Shown here: positions 35,448-44,053 of the stretch, piece after piece
Layout: the number at the start of each line of letters is the position of its first letter
Numbering within the stretch: position 1 is the first letter of the stretch
Assembly (NCBI GenBank): GCA_049568075.1
Contig: CP144911.1
Length of the DNA: 64,000 nt
Direction: 5' to 3' (one strand)
Origin: Gottfriedia sp049568075
GTDB lineage: Bacteria > Bacillota > Bacilli > Bacillales > Bacillaceae_G
Translations under genes and position numbers: made by a program
Notes under the pieces: model-generated
Told to the model about the DNA's origin: nothing
Database searches by the model: none
The model's input: the letters and a program-made list of their open reading frames with translations, nothing else

Positions 35448-35786
35448 ATGGGTACAAATACAAACTCTCATCAAAGAAATCAAGTTGAAATAAAGTATCA
35501 CAGACGTAAACATGCAGAAGAAATGAAACAACAATTAATTTCATTTGCATTAATGATCATTTTAACACTTGCATCATTTGCAGCAGTATTATACAGAGAT
35601 AAAATGGATCCATACTTTACAGTACCATTTATTTTATTACTTGCTGTAGTACAACTAGTGTTCCAACTTTATTACTTCATGCACATGAAAAATAAAGGTC
35701 ACAGCACACAAGCGTTCTTCCTATATTCAGGACTTACAGTTGCGGTAATTACACTATTAACATTCCTAACATTAATCTGGTTATGA
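35448..35786 (+). CDS. ctaF: Cytochrome caa3 oxidase subunit IV
   Basis: This 112-residue subunit has three helices with FQLYYFMHMKNKGH, typical of the prokaryotic Cox IV family. It lies four bases after ctaE. In B. subtilis ctaG follows directly; here a strong terminator and a 10-kb block intervene. Confidence 0.93.
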   Translation: MGTNTNSHQRNQVEIKYHRRKHAEEMKQQLISFALMIILTLASFAAVLYRDKMDPYFTVPFILLLAVVQLVFQLYYFMHMKNKGHSTQAFFLYSGLTVAVITLLTFLTLIWL

Positions 35787-35789
35787 TGT

Positions 35790-35822
35790 AAAAAGGAAGT
35801 GAAATTAATTCACTTCCTTTTT
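35790..35822 (+). terminator. Terminator of ctaBCDEF
   Basis: AAAAAGGAAGTGAA / TTCACTTCCTTTTT with a 5-base loop and a further T run. It cuts ctaG off from the ctaB promoter. Confidence 0.92.
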
Positions 35823-35855
35823 TTATATTCGTTTTATGTAGATTTGTGGGACTGA

Positions 35856-36202
35856 ACTGAAGCTTTAGAGTGGCTTAAAAAAAATAATAATCCATCAGCA
35901 TTTGCGACTAATAGATTCGGTGAAACAATTAATGCTATTAATTTTGTTGAGCAACTTTATGAACTAGGTGCAGGAAAAGTGAGTGTTGTTGGTATTATAG
36001 ATGAATAAGAATTGAGGAAGAAGGAGGACCTTATGCTGAATCCTTGTTAGTTGAATTACTCGAGGATGACGTAAAACGTAATGATCTTATTAAGTTCTAT
36101 GAAAAAGAGATGGAAGAACAAGGGATTGGCGAAGGAGAAGGAATTTTAGAGTCGAATGAAAGTAATATAGCTAATGGCATACTTGGTTTTGGGTGGTATT
36201 GA
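35856..36202 (+). pseudogene. Truncated, frameshifted remnant of a small hypothetical gene
   Basis: One frame reads EALEWLKKNNNPSAFATNRF onward and ends VVGIIDE-stop. A different frame then continues IRIEEEGGPYAESLLVELL to a stop at 36200. No start codon exists at the 5' end. The two pieces read as one acidic protein of about 115 residues split by a frameshift near 36003. I recall similar small NRFGET-type proteins in Bacillus but not their function. Confidence 0.6.
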
Positions 36203-36260
36203 TACAATGCCACCTTTAGATATCAAATGCAACTAATGCATTGAGTTAGATAGAATAGAA

Positions 36261-36291
36261 AAAAAAGGCTAATTACGAAAGAGCCTTTTTT
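36261..36291 (+). terminator. Terminator after the remnant
   Basis: AAAAAAGGCT / AGCCTTTTTT with an 11-base loop. Confidence 0.8.
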
Positions 36292-36407
36292 GAATTCGAA
36301 ATCTTATGTAATACCTTGGAAATGTTAGTAAATGTATAATTTTTTTAGTTTTTTTTGTAAATTGCCCTTAGTAACCACAATTGTAGATTCTTAATAGTTT
36401 AGAGAAC

Positions 36408-36929
36408 TTATTTAGATTGAGAAAGTACATAATGAAAGTACTTTTGTGGTGTACCATAACGCTTGAGTTCTTGAATTAATTCTTCATCAGCTTGAGTAAT
36501 AGTTCCTTTTTCTACTCCGTTACAATCTTGGATTGATACAGGTAACAAACTTCCATCTTGGTAATCAAAATTTATAATTTTTCCTATACCTTCTCCTGTA
36601 ATGCTTAACGTAACTCCTTCATTTACCATAGCATAACCAACTATGTCATACATTTTCTTAAACAATTCCTCTATCTCAGCTAATGTAACTAATTCTTCTT
36701 CACCATCATTAAATACGGTATCCTTATCAAATTTTACCCAAATACCAACAGCTTCTTTTTCTGGAGCTCTATTTAGGTCTTCATAATCAATTTTCGTTAT
36801 CGTCCCGGAATGATAAATAGGCTCTTCCTCATTAATACAATAAATGTCACTTTTTTTAATAATTTCTACACGATCGCCTTCACTTACTGTTAAGTCTCTT
36901 TTTGTACCAAACCTATTGTAGTAAATCAA
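36408..36929 (-). CDS. Hypothetical protein
   Basis: This 173-residue acidic protein begins MIYYNRFGTKRDLTVSEGDR, with a likely small beta-barrel at the front (GTITKIDYEDLNR...WVKFDKDT) and a charged C-terminal part. The SD is AAGGAGG. There is no signal peptide or membrane segment. I recognise no family. It lies between two decayed genes, so it may be a surviving accessory gene. Confidence 0.55.
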   Translation of the reverse strand: MIYYNRFGTKRDLTVSEGDRVEIIKKSDIYCINEEEPIYHSGTITKIDYEDLNRAPEKEAVGIWVKFDKDTVFNDGEEELVTLAEIEELFKKMYDIVGYAMVNEGVTLSITGEGIGKIINFDYQDGSLLPVSIQDCNGVEKGTITQADEELIQELKRYGTPQKYFHYVLSQSK

Positions 36930-37177
36930 TAAAATTTCCTCCTTGTAAATTCTTTAGACTTATAAATTATCCCCTAAATTACTAAAGAAATACTTAATGA
37001 GAATACTATATTTTCATTGATCTTCTCTTTGGGATCAAATCAAGGTCCAATTTAACTATGAACATTTTTATTGGTATAAGAATGTTCAGTGGAAGAAAAC
37101 TATAAAGCCGACATAATTTTAGAATGAGTACTTAATCGGTTATGGTTAATAAGTAAAATGGAAGGGATGATTCAACA

Positions 37178-37443
37178 ATGGATATAGAAATTCCTAAAGA
37201 TGAAGATATTGAAATGGAAGAAAAAGCCGAGCTTACTGGTAGTATTGATAAAGTAACAGAGCATATAATTTGGGGTGCACAAGGTTTCATGGATATTCCA
37301 GATCAAGGCAAGACATACAGGAAAAGATATTTAGGAAACCGATATCAATAAGTCGAGAAATCACAGACCGTGAAAAATTATGTGAAGCTTTCAAAGTTAG
37401 ACATGGAAAATATAGCCTTTATTTTAAGGTTATTTTTTATTAG
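37178..37443 (+). pseudogene. Probable frameshifted small gene
   Basis: An ATG at 37178 behind GAAGGGATGA opens MDIEIPKDEDIEMEEKAEL and reaches a stop at 37349 in a basic, unlike tail. Another frame from about 37312 continues IQEKIFRKPISISREITDRE to a stop at 37441, with codon use like the first part. Together they would give about 87 residues. A 57-residue intact gene is the alternative. Family unknown. Confidence 0.45.
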
Positions 37444-37655
37444 GTAAAATTGATTACTCTAGTTATCCCCAGTATTATTTCCGAATCAACTAAGATATTC
37501 GAGTATAAATTTTAATACATAAAAAGCGCATGCAATATTAAAGAGGTAATAGTCTTCGGTGAAGATCATGATTAATCTTTAATAAACGCAATGCCTTTAA
37601 GCAACAATAATTTAGGAGCTGATTAGTCAGCTCCTATTTCACATTTTACCTCGAT
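37444..37655. other. Gene-free stretch with a hairpin
   Basis: TAGGAGCTGA / TCAGCTCCTA (37613-37636) is a perfect 10-bp stem with a TTAG loop near the end of the transporter gene. T tracts on both sides are poor, so it is a weak terminator at best. Confidence 0.5.
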
Positions 37656-38600
37656 TCAACTAACCCTAAGGGGTTCTTTTTTATTAGGAGGGCGGCTAGT
37701 TTTTGAGGAAGACTCTCTATTCAAAGCCAATAATAATATCATTCCAATGATACAAGCTGTACCAAGCCATTGGAAAACACCAAAAGGTTCTTTTAACCAA
37801 AAGATTGTAGTTAAGACGGCAGCTAGTGGTTCAATACTTCCTAACAGACTTGATTCTTTAGGTGGAAGACTTTGTAAACTTTCTATATAGAACCAAAATG
37901 CAATCATTGTACCGAATATGATAATGAACACTAAATATAACATGGCTTCAAGCGTTAAGTTTTTAAAGTCCATTTGCCAAGGGGGATGGATAAAACTTAA
38001 TACAAAGCCACCGATTATCATAGCCCATCCGACAATGACAAGTGAGTCGTATTGCTTCAGTAATGGTACGGCAAATAAAGTATAAAATGCTAAAGCTACC
38101 CCAGATAATACACCCCAAACGATTGCAATTGCTGGCACAGATAATTGCGAGATTGAGCCGTTAGTTAATAAGAAAAAACTACCAATTAATGCTAGAGAAA
38201 CAGTTAACAAATCTTTTCGTGTTAGAGCGGTTTGTTTACGGATAATTAAATAGAGGATAATCATTACAGGGGCTAAATACTGCAATAGTGTTGCAACAGC
38301 AGCGTTTCCATGTTCAATTGAGGCCATATATGTGTATTGAACCGCTAGCATCCCCAATACCCCGAAGATCATTAGTTGAATTGCGATCCTTCCATTTTTC
38401 CAAACCCCAAGGATCTGAGAACGATCTTTTTTAATATATTGAATGGCTAAGAGTAATAATCCGGCTAGAAGCAAACGGATCGTAACAAGCCAATCTACAT
38501 CAATTTGATATTGTTGAAACAGTTTTTTGGCAACAGTACCACCAATCCCCCAAAATACTGCCCCTGTGATAACAAGAAATATTCCCTTTCGTCTATTCAT
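37656..38600 (-). CDS. EamA-family (DMT) transporter
   Basis: This 314-residue protein has ten predicted helices in two EamA repeats; AVFWGIGGTVAKKLF opens the first and LGSIEPLAAVLTTIFWLKEPF ends the second. I start at ATG 38600: the SD AAGGTGGAG lies at about 38607-38615, inside the longer frame from 38621. Substrate unknown (amino acids or metabolites are usual). It is divergent from the AraC regulator, which likely controls it. Confidence 0.85.
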   Translation of the reverse strand: MNRRKGIFLVITGAVFWGIGGTVAKKLFQQYQIDVDWLVTIRLLLAGLLLLAIQYIKKDRSQILGVWKNGRIAIQLMIFGVLGMLAVQYTYMASIEHGNAAVATLLQYLAPVMIILYLIIRKQTALTRKDLLTVSLALIGSFFLLTNGSISQLSVPAIAIVWGVLSGVALAFYTLFAVPLLKQYDSLVIVGWAMIIGGFVLSFIHPPWQMDFKNLTLEAMLYLVFIIIFGTMIAFWFYIESLQSLPPKESSLLGSIEPLAAVLTTIFWLKEPFGVFQWLGTACIIGMILLLALNRESSSKTSRPPNKKEPLRVS

Positions 38601-38726
38601 GATTTTAGTCTCCACCTTCAAATATAAAAATAGTGTTATAATAAGTTAAATGATAAGTGAGAAAAGTCTAAATTAATACTCAAATCGAATGGAAAAATGT
38701 AAGGATATTGAGGTGGTTATGGGGAT

Positions 38727-39620
38727 ATGCAAATTAAAAATTTTATGGTTGACGAAAGTTTAAAAGAATTAACTAAACATCAAACTGTTGTTTTGCCAAT
38801 TGCATGTTACGAAACAACGATTAAGAAAAACATAAATAGTTATATACCACTTCATTGGCATGAGGAATTTCAGTTTGTTCACGTTGTTAAAGGTGAAGCA
38901 ATTTTTCAAATAAATGAAGAAAATATTTTTGTTCAAGAAGGGGAAGGGCTTTTTATAAATAGTGGCTGCTTGCATATGGCAAAAGATCGGAACGATTCTG
39001 AATGTGCCTATATTTGTTTAAATGTTTCTCCAAGTTTCGTTTTGTCTCAAGAGCTTTATACAACCTTTGTAAAGCCTTATTATCAGGCGACTAATATACC
39101 CTTTTTATTCTTAGATCCAAAGGAGCTATGGGCCAATAGCATTTTAAGCTCAATTTTGAAAATCAATGAGATGATCAAACAAAATTCACCATTCTATGAA
39201 ATCGACGTCAGTTTACATCTCACATTAATTTGGAAGAATTTAATTATGAATGGAATTGAATTAGAGTATGAACAGTCGGTAGTGGTTAAGAGTAACCGAA
39301 TGAAGCAAATGTTAAATTGGATCCACCTACATTATTCTGAGAAAATACTATTAGAAGACATTGCAAGAGCGGGTCAATTAAGTCGATCTGAATGTTGTCG
39401 ATATTTTAATCGTATTTTAAAAACAACTCCATTAAACTATGTAACCGATTATCGAATACAAAAAAGTTTAATATTACTACAACAATCTGAGTTGAATGTC
39501 ACTGATGTTGCCTATCAAGTTGGATTTAATAGCACTAGCTACTTTATTGATAAATTCCGAAAGTTGATGAACTTGACACCATTAGCTTACAAAAAACAAA
39601 AAATTCCAGAAATCATATGA
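38727..39620 (+). CDS. AraC-family transcriptional regulator
   Basis: This 297-residue protein has an N-terminal cupin-like sensor domain (PLHWHEEFQFVHVVKGEA with the HWH/E pattern) and a C-terminal pair of helix-turn-helices (LEDIARAGQLSRSECCRYF; VTDVAYQVGFNSTSYF). Neighbouring transporter genes facing away are typical targets. The ligand is unknown. Confidence 0.88.
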   Translation: MQIKNFMVDESLKELTKHQTVVLPIACYETTIKKNINSYIPLHWHEEFQFVHVVKGEAIFQINEENIFVQEGEGLFINSGCLHMAKDRNDSECAYICLNVSPSFVLSQELYTTFVKPYYQATNIPFLFLDPKELWANSILSSILKINEMIKQNSPFYEIDVSLHLTLIWKNLIMNGIELEYEQSVVVKSNRMKQMLNWIHLHYSEKILLEDIARAGQLSRSECCRYFNRILKTTPLNYVTDYRIQKSLILLQQSELNVTDVAYQVGFNSTSYFIDKFRKLMNLTPLAYKKQKIPEII

Positions 39621-39801
39621 AGTAAAACATAAAAGCATCTTTTAGTTGAAAAATATAAGTTGTTTAGCTTTAGTTTTTTTACTAATGTAATTAGCAGGAT
39701 TGTGTAATATGGAGTGTTAGAATTCACAAGATCATAATCATGAGATGAACTCGACGTAATGATTAAGTAATAAGAAAAAGATACAAATAGGTGGTGGTAT
39801 T

Positions 39802-41493
39802 ATGATGAAACATCTTCTTCCTAGAATAGAAGATTTGTTGCAAACAAATTTTTCTATACACTCTGATCTGGATATCAATAATGAAGCAGCGTATATATTT
39901 AAACAGCATCATAGTGAAGTCTGGGTGTTATCGATAAATGAGTATCTTCATTTTAAGAACAGGAATATAAAAGAGTTTTATTGGAAAAAAGCGGGCGTTT
40001 TCAATGAAAAAGCTGTAATTCAAGACGTGATTCAAGCATTACAAGCATCAGATGTTGTAGTCATCACAGATAAAGAAGGAAAAATTAAGGGCTATATCAA
40101 TTCTGCTGTTTTAGTTTCTAAAGTGTTTGAATCATATCAATATTTAGAGGCCTATTTTCGAACGATGATTGATACAATGGATGGTTCGGTCTCGATTGTA
40201 GATGAAGCTGGAAAAACAGTTGTTTGGACTCAAGGTGCTGAAAGGATATTTTCAATTCCTAAAGAAGAAATTATTGGGAATAAAATGGAGGAGTTTTTTC
40301 CAAAAGATATGTTATTAAATAAAGTAACAATGGAGACAGGTCAATCCTTTCGTCATAAGCATCATAAACCACGAGAGGATCTCTTTGTCATGATTAATAG
40401 CAGTCCAATCTTTATCAATGATCGGATTGTGGGTGCAGTTGCGGCTGAAACCGATATTACGAGTCAAGTGATAATGAATCAAGAACTTATGAATGCTTCC
40501 TCCAAAATTCTTCAATTGCAGAAAGAGGTTTCTAGACTGCAATTGTCGCACGATTCTTTTCAACAAATTAAAGGTTCGAGTCAATTGATGAAAGAAACAG
40601 TTTCGTTATCGAGGAAAATGTCTGAAACGAGTGCGAATATTTTATTACTTGGTGAAACAGGAGTTGGGAAAGAAGTCTTTGCAAAAGCAATCCATTTTTA
40701 TCGTGGTTCATCTTCTCCATTTATCGCTGTAAACTGTGGTGCGATTACACCATCATTGTTTGAGAGTGAATTTTTTGGCTATGAAAAAGGAGCATTTTCT
40801 GGTGCAGATGTAAAGGGTAAAAAGGGAAAACTAGAGTTGGCGAACGGTGGAACTCTTTTTCTGGATGAAATTGGTGACTTAGCATTGGATATGCAAGTGA
40901 AGTTACTTAGAGTTTTGCAAGACAAAACCTATTACCGCGTTGGTGGTACAAAACAGCTAACAGCGGAGTGCCGAATCATTGCTGCTACAAATAAGGATTT
41001 AGAAGCAATGGTTGAAGCAAATACTTTTCGAGAAGACCTTTATTATCGTCTTAACATTTTATCTATTACGATTCCCCCATTGAGAGAACGAAAAGAAGAC
41101 GTAATGGAGCTCCTTCATCAATTTATCTATGAGTTTTCATTACTATATAATCGAACAATTAAAATCGTTGACCCTCAGGTAACTTCCGCCTTATTACAAT
41201 ACGATTGGCCTGGAAATGTGAGAGAGATGAGAAATGTTATTGAGCGATTAGTATTACTGTCTGTAGAAGGAACTATCTCTATAGAAGCTTTACCGCCAAA
41301 GTTGCTACAATCTACATTGTTATCGACAGGGTATGATGACTCCTTGCAAGATGATCTAAATGATTTTGAAAAAAATAAAATAATTGAAGCCATTCGAACA
41401 GAGAATGGGAACAAGCAAGCAGCCGCAAAAAAACTAGGAATATCTCGAGCTACTTTATACAATAAAATGAAAAAATTAATGATTGAGCTTTAA
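39802..41493 (+). CDS. Sigma-54-dependent transcriptional activator
   Basis: This 563-residue enhancer-binding protein has an N-terminal region of about 110 residues of unknown sensing role, a PAS domain (about 115-225, MDGSVSIVDEAGKTVVW), a coiled linker, an AAA+ domain with Walker A GETGVGK (284-290), sigma-54 loop GAFSGA (330-335; Thr of the usual GAFTGA replaced by Ser) and Walker B TLFLDEIG, and a Fis-type HTH (NKQAAAKKLGISRATLYNK). A -24/-12 promoter lies 261 bp beyond its stop. It most likely activates the peptidase/EutH genes. Confidence 0.9.
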   Translation: MMKHLLPRIEDLLQTNFSIHSDLDINNEAAYIFKQHHSEVWVLSINEYLHFKNRNIKEFYWKKAGVFNEKAVIQDVIQALQASDVVVITDKEGKIKGYINSAVLVSKVFESYQYLEAYFRTMIDTMDGSVSIVDEAGKTVVWTQGAERIFSIPKEEIIGNKMEEFFPKDMLLNKVTMETGQSFRHKHHKPREDLFVMINSSPIFINDRIVGAVAAETDITSQVIMNQELMNASSKILQLQKEVSRLQLSHDSFQQIKGSSQLMKETVSLSRKMSETSANILLLGETGVGKEVFAKAIHFYRGSSSPFIAVNCGAITPSLFESEFFGYEKGAFSGADVKGKKGKLELANGGTLFLDEIGDLALDMQVKLLRVLQDKTYYRVGGTKQLTAECRIIAATNKDLEAMVEANTFREDLYYRLNILSITIPPLRERKEDVMELLHQFIYEFSLLYNRTIKIVDPQVTSALLQYDWPGNVREMRNVIERLVLLSVEGTISIEALPPKLLQSTLLSTGYDDSLQDDLNDFEKNKIIEAIRTENGNKQAAAKKLGISRATLYNKMKKLMIEL

Positions 41494-41645
41494 AAGTAAA
41501 AAGCCTTTTCGACTAAATTAGTCCAGACGAGCGTAAGAAACTCCTGGGCTGATTTAGAACCTTGAAATCAAATATCCCCCATTATTTCTCCTCAACCAGT
41601 AAGTAGTAACTTTTAAATAAAAACTCTACCTATGGCATTTTCTAC

Positions 41646-41704
41646 GGTTTTGTCAAACCGCTACCGTCTAAACATTTAGACATTATAGGCTAAACAGTGT
41701 CTAA
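41646..41704. promoter_or_regulatory. Candidate upstream activator sites for the sigma-54 promoter
   Basis: GTCTAAACATTTAGAC at 41666-41681 is a perfect inverted repeat. GGCTAAACAGTGTCTAAAG follows at 41689-41705. The half-site motif (G/T)CTAAACA recurs 22 bp apart, two helical turns. GGTTTTGTCAAACC at 41646-41659 is a further inverted repeat. They lie 50-110 bp before the -24 element, as expected for activator binding. Confidence 0.65.
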
Positions 41705-41754
41705 AGATATTTACACTATTTCCGAAATTATCCTCTAAATAAAAGATTTTAAAA

Positions 41755-41771
41755 TGGCACAGAACTTGCAT
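41755..41771 (+). promoter_or_regulatory. Sigma-54 (SigL) -24/-12 promoter
   Basis: TGGCAC, five bases, TTGCAT matches the sigma-54 consensus TGGCAC-N5-TTGCW fully. Transcription should start near 41783, about 36 bases before the peptidase start codon. Only a SigL holoenzyme with an activator opens such promoters. Confidence 0.9.
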
Positions 41772-41818
41772 TAATACTTCATGTCTAATTTAAACCATCT
41801 ATTAAAGGGGAAATGATC

Positions 41819-42924
41819 ATGAATTATCGAATGCAAGAATTACAAACATTTTTACAAAAACAAGGTATCCCAGGTGGCTTGGTCACATCACGCCAAAATA
41901 TTTTTTATTTATCAAATTTTGATTACAATCCGCATGAACGATTTGTAGGTATTTTTGTCTTTCCAAATGACGAACCCATTTTTATTACACCAGCAATGGA
42001 AGTTCAAATGATAAAGGAAGCAGGCTGGAAACATCCAATCCTAAGTTACACAGATTCCGATCATCCGTGGGAACTTGTTCGTCAAGTAATTGAAAGCAGA
42101 AACAAAATGCAACAATTTGCGATTGAGAAGCATGATATCTCCTATTTTTATATTGAAAGTCTGCAACAGATTTTTGGTGAAGTAGAGTTTGAATCTCTAG
42201 ATTCGATCCTTACTGAAATGCGACTAGTAAAAGATTCTGATGAAATTGAAATATTACGTGAAGCCGCTGCTTTTGCTGATTATGGGGTCAAGTGGGTATT
42301 GAAGCATTAAAAGAAGGAATCACAGAACTTGAAGTATTAGGAAAAATTGAATTTGAATTAAAGAAAAAAGGGATTAAAGAAATGTCATTCTCTCCCATTG
42401 TTTTGTTTGGCCAAAATGCAAGTAACCCACATGGAGCTTCAGGTGACAATAAGTTAAAAAAAGGAGATAGTGCGTTATTTGATTTAGGTGTGAAATATAA
42501 GGGATATTGCTCTGATATCACAAGAACAGTCATGTATGGTAATCCTAGTAGCGAACTCATTAATATCTACAATACAGTTTTACAGGCTAATCTTGCAGGT
42601 GTAGAAGCATCTCAACCTGGAACAAAAATTGGTGATGTTGATCTCTCAGGAAGACGCGTCATTCAAGCAGCTGGCTACGGTGAGTTTTTTCCTCATCGAA
42701 TTGGTCATGGTCTTGGGATTGAAATTCATGAGGCACCTTCTATAAATGAAATTAATGACGATTTATTGAAATCAGGAATGGTCATTACTATTGAACCTGG
42801 CATTTATCTAAATAGCCTCGGTGGTGTCCGTATTGAAGACGATGTTGTCATTACTGATCATGGGTATGAAGTATTAACGAAGTTTCCAAAAGAATTAATG
42901 ATTGTAGGAGCTGAACGAAATTGA
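41819..42924 (+). pseudogene. M24-family Xaa-Pro peptidase, interrupted by a frameshift
   Basis: Two overlapping frames join into one about 368-residue M24 peptidase. The first (ATG 41819, after AAAGGGG) gives the creatinase-like N-terminal domain and ends ADYGVKWVLKH at 42310. The second resumes in another frame at about 42292 (GIEALKEGITELEV) and holds the metal site: FDLGVKYKGYCSDITRT, HRIGHGLG, TIEPG and GVRIEDD. A single missing base near 42288-42294 explains it. A GTG at 42292 could allow separate translation of the catalytic part. True mutation or assembly error cannot be told apart. Confidence 0.85.
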
Positions 42925-43982
42925 ACCGAATCGAAAAAATACAGAAACAGCTTTTAGAGAACAATGTCGACGCAATATTGATTACAAAGAGTGAAAATCG
43001 TAGATATACGACAGGTTTTACAGGTTCAGCTGGTATGGTGCTAATTTCAAAAAATGCTGCTACCTTTATCACTGACTTCCGCTACGGGGAACAGGCTCAA
43101 AATGAAGTGAAAAACGCTAAGATTATCGTCCATAACGGTAATATTGAAAAAGAAGTTGCAAATGAAATCGACTGTCAAGGTCTTAAAAAGGTCGCTGTTG
43201 AGGCAAATGCCATGACATTAAATACATTCTCAAAACTACAAGAGTATGGAAATGTAAAATGGATTCAATTGGAAAATATCGTTGAAAAGGTTAGAGAAAT
43301 CAAAGAGCCAATAGAATTAGAAATAATGAGAACGGCAGCTAAAATCGCAGATAAGGCGTTTGATTATATTTTGAATATCATTAAACCAGGGATTACGGAA
43401 TTAGAAATCCGTAATGAACTGGAATTCTATATGCGAAATATTGGTGCAACCTCAACATCTTTTAATACTATAATTGCTTCTGGAAAGAGGGCTGCCCTAC
43501 CGCATGGAGTGGCTTCCGAAAAAGTGATCGATTATGGTGACATGGTAACCCTTGATTTTGGTGCATTGTACAATGGTTATTGCTCTGATATTACAAGAAC
43601 AATCGCCGTTGGGAGCTGTTCGGATGAGTTTCGCAACATTTATCACATCGTATTAGAAGCTCTAAAACGTGGAACAGAAGGAATTAAATCAGGTGAAAAA
43701 GCGAAAACGATTGACGATTTAACGAGAGACTATATTTCAGAAAAAGGATTCGGAATTCGTTTTGGACATTCAACAGGTCATGGGTTAGGTATGGAGGTTC
43801 ACGAACCAATCCGGCTTTCTGACAAAAGTGTAGAAATTCTTCAAACTGGAATGGTTGTTACCGTTGAACCAGGAATTTATATCCCAGGATGGGGTGGCTG
43901 CCGGATTGAAGATGATATTATAGTGAAAGAGAATGGTTATGAAATCATTACCCATTCTGATAAGCACTTAATTATCTTATAA
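42921..43982 (+). CDS. M24-family Xaa-Pro peptidase
   Basis: This 353-residue metallopeptidase (PepQ/PepP type) has an N-terminal creatinase-like domain and a pita-bread catalytic domain with ligands in TLDFGALYNGYCSDITRT (two Asp), GHSTGHGLGMEVHE (His), TVEPG (Glu) and CRIEDDI (Glu). The TTG start overlaps the previous stop (TTGA), showing tight coupling. It is paralogous to the upstream gene and intact, so it may cover its loss. Confidence 0.9.
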   Translation: MNRIEKIQKQLLENNVDAILITKSENRRYTTGFTGSAGMVLISKNAATFITDFRYGEQAQNEVKNAKIIVHNGNIEKEVANEIDCQGLKKVAVEANAMTLNTFSKLQEYGNVKWIQLENIVEKVREIKEPIELEIMRTAAKIADKAFDYILNIIKPGITELEIRNELEFYMRNIGATSTSFNTIIASGKRAALPHGVASEKVIDYGDMVTLDFGALYNGYCSDITRTIAVGSCSDEFRNIYHIVLEALKRGTEGIKSGEKAKTIDDLTRDYISEKGFGIRFGHSTGHGLGMEVHEPIRLSDKSVEILQTGMVVTVEPGIYIPGWGGCRIEDDIIVKENGYEIITHSDKHLIIL

Positions 43983-43994
43983 AAAATATTGAAC

Positions 43995-44033
43995 AGGTCA
44001 TCTAATGCATTTTAAAAAGATGACCTTTCTTTT
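43995..44033 (+). terminator. Partial terminator between peptidase and EutH-like gene
   Basis: AGGTCATCT / AGATGACCT with a 14-base loop, then TTCTTTT. It probably lowers read-through into the permease gene. Confidence 0.7.
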
Positions 44034-44053
44034 GAATGGGAGGAGTATTCGAT

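Noticed and set aside
39802..41493. RocR/BkdR orthologue
   Set aside because: The overall layout is similar, but the neighbours are not arginine or branched-chain keto acid genes, so no such name is justified.
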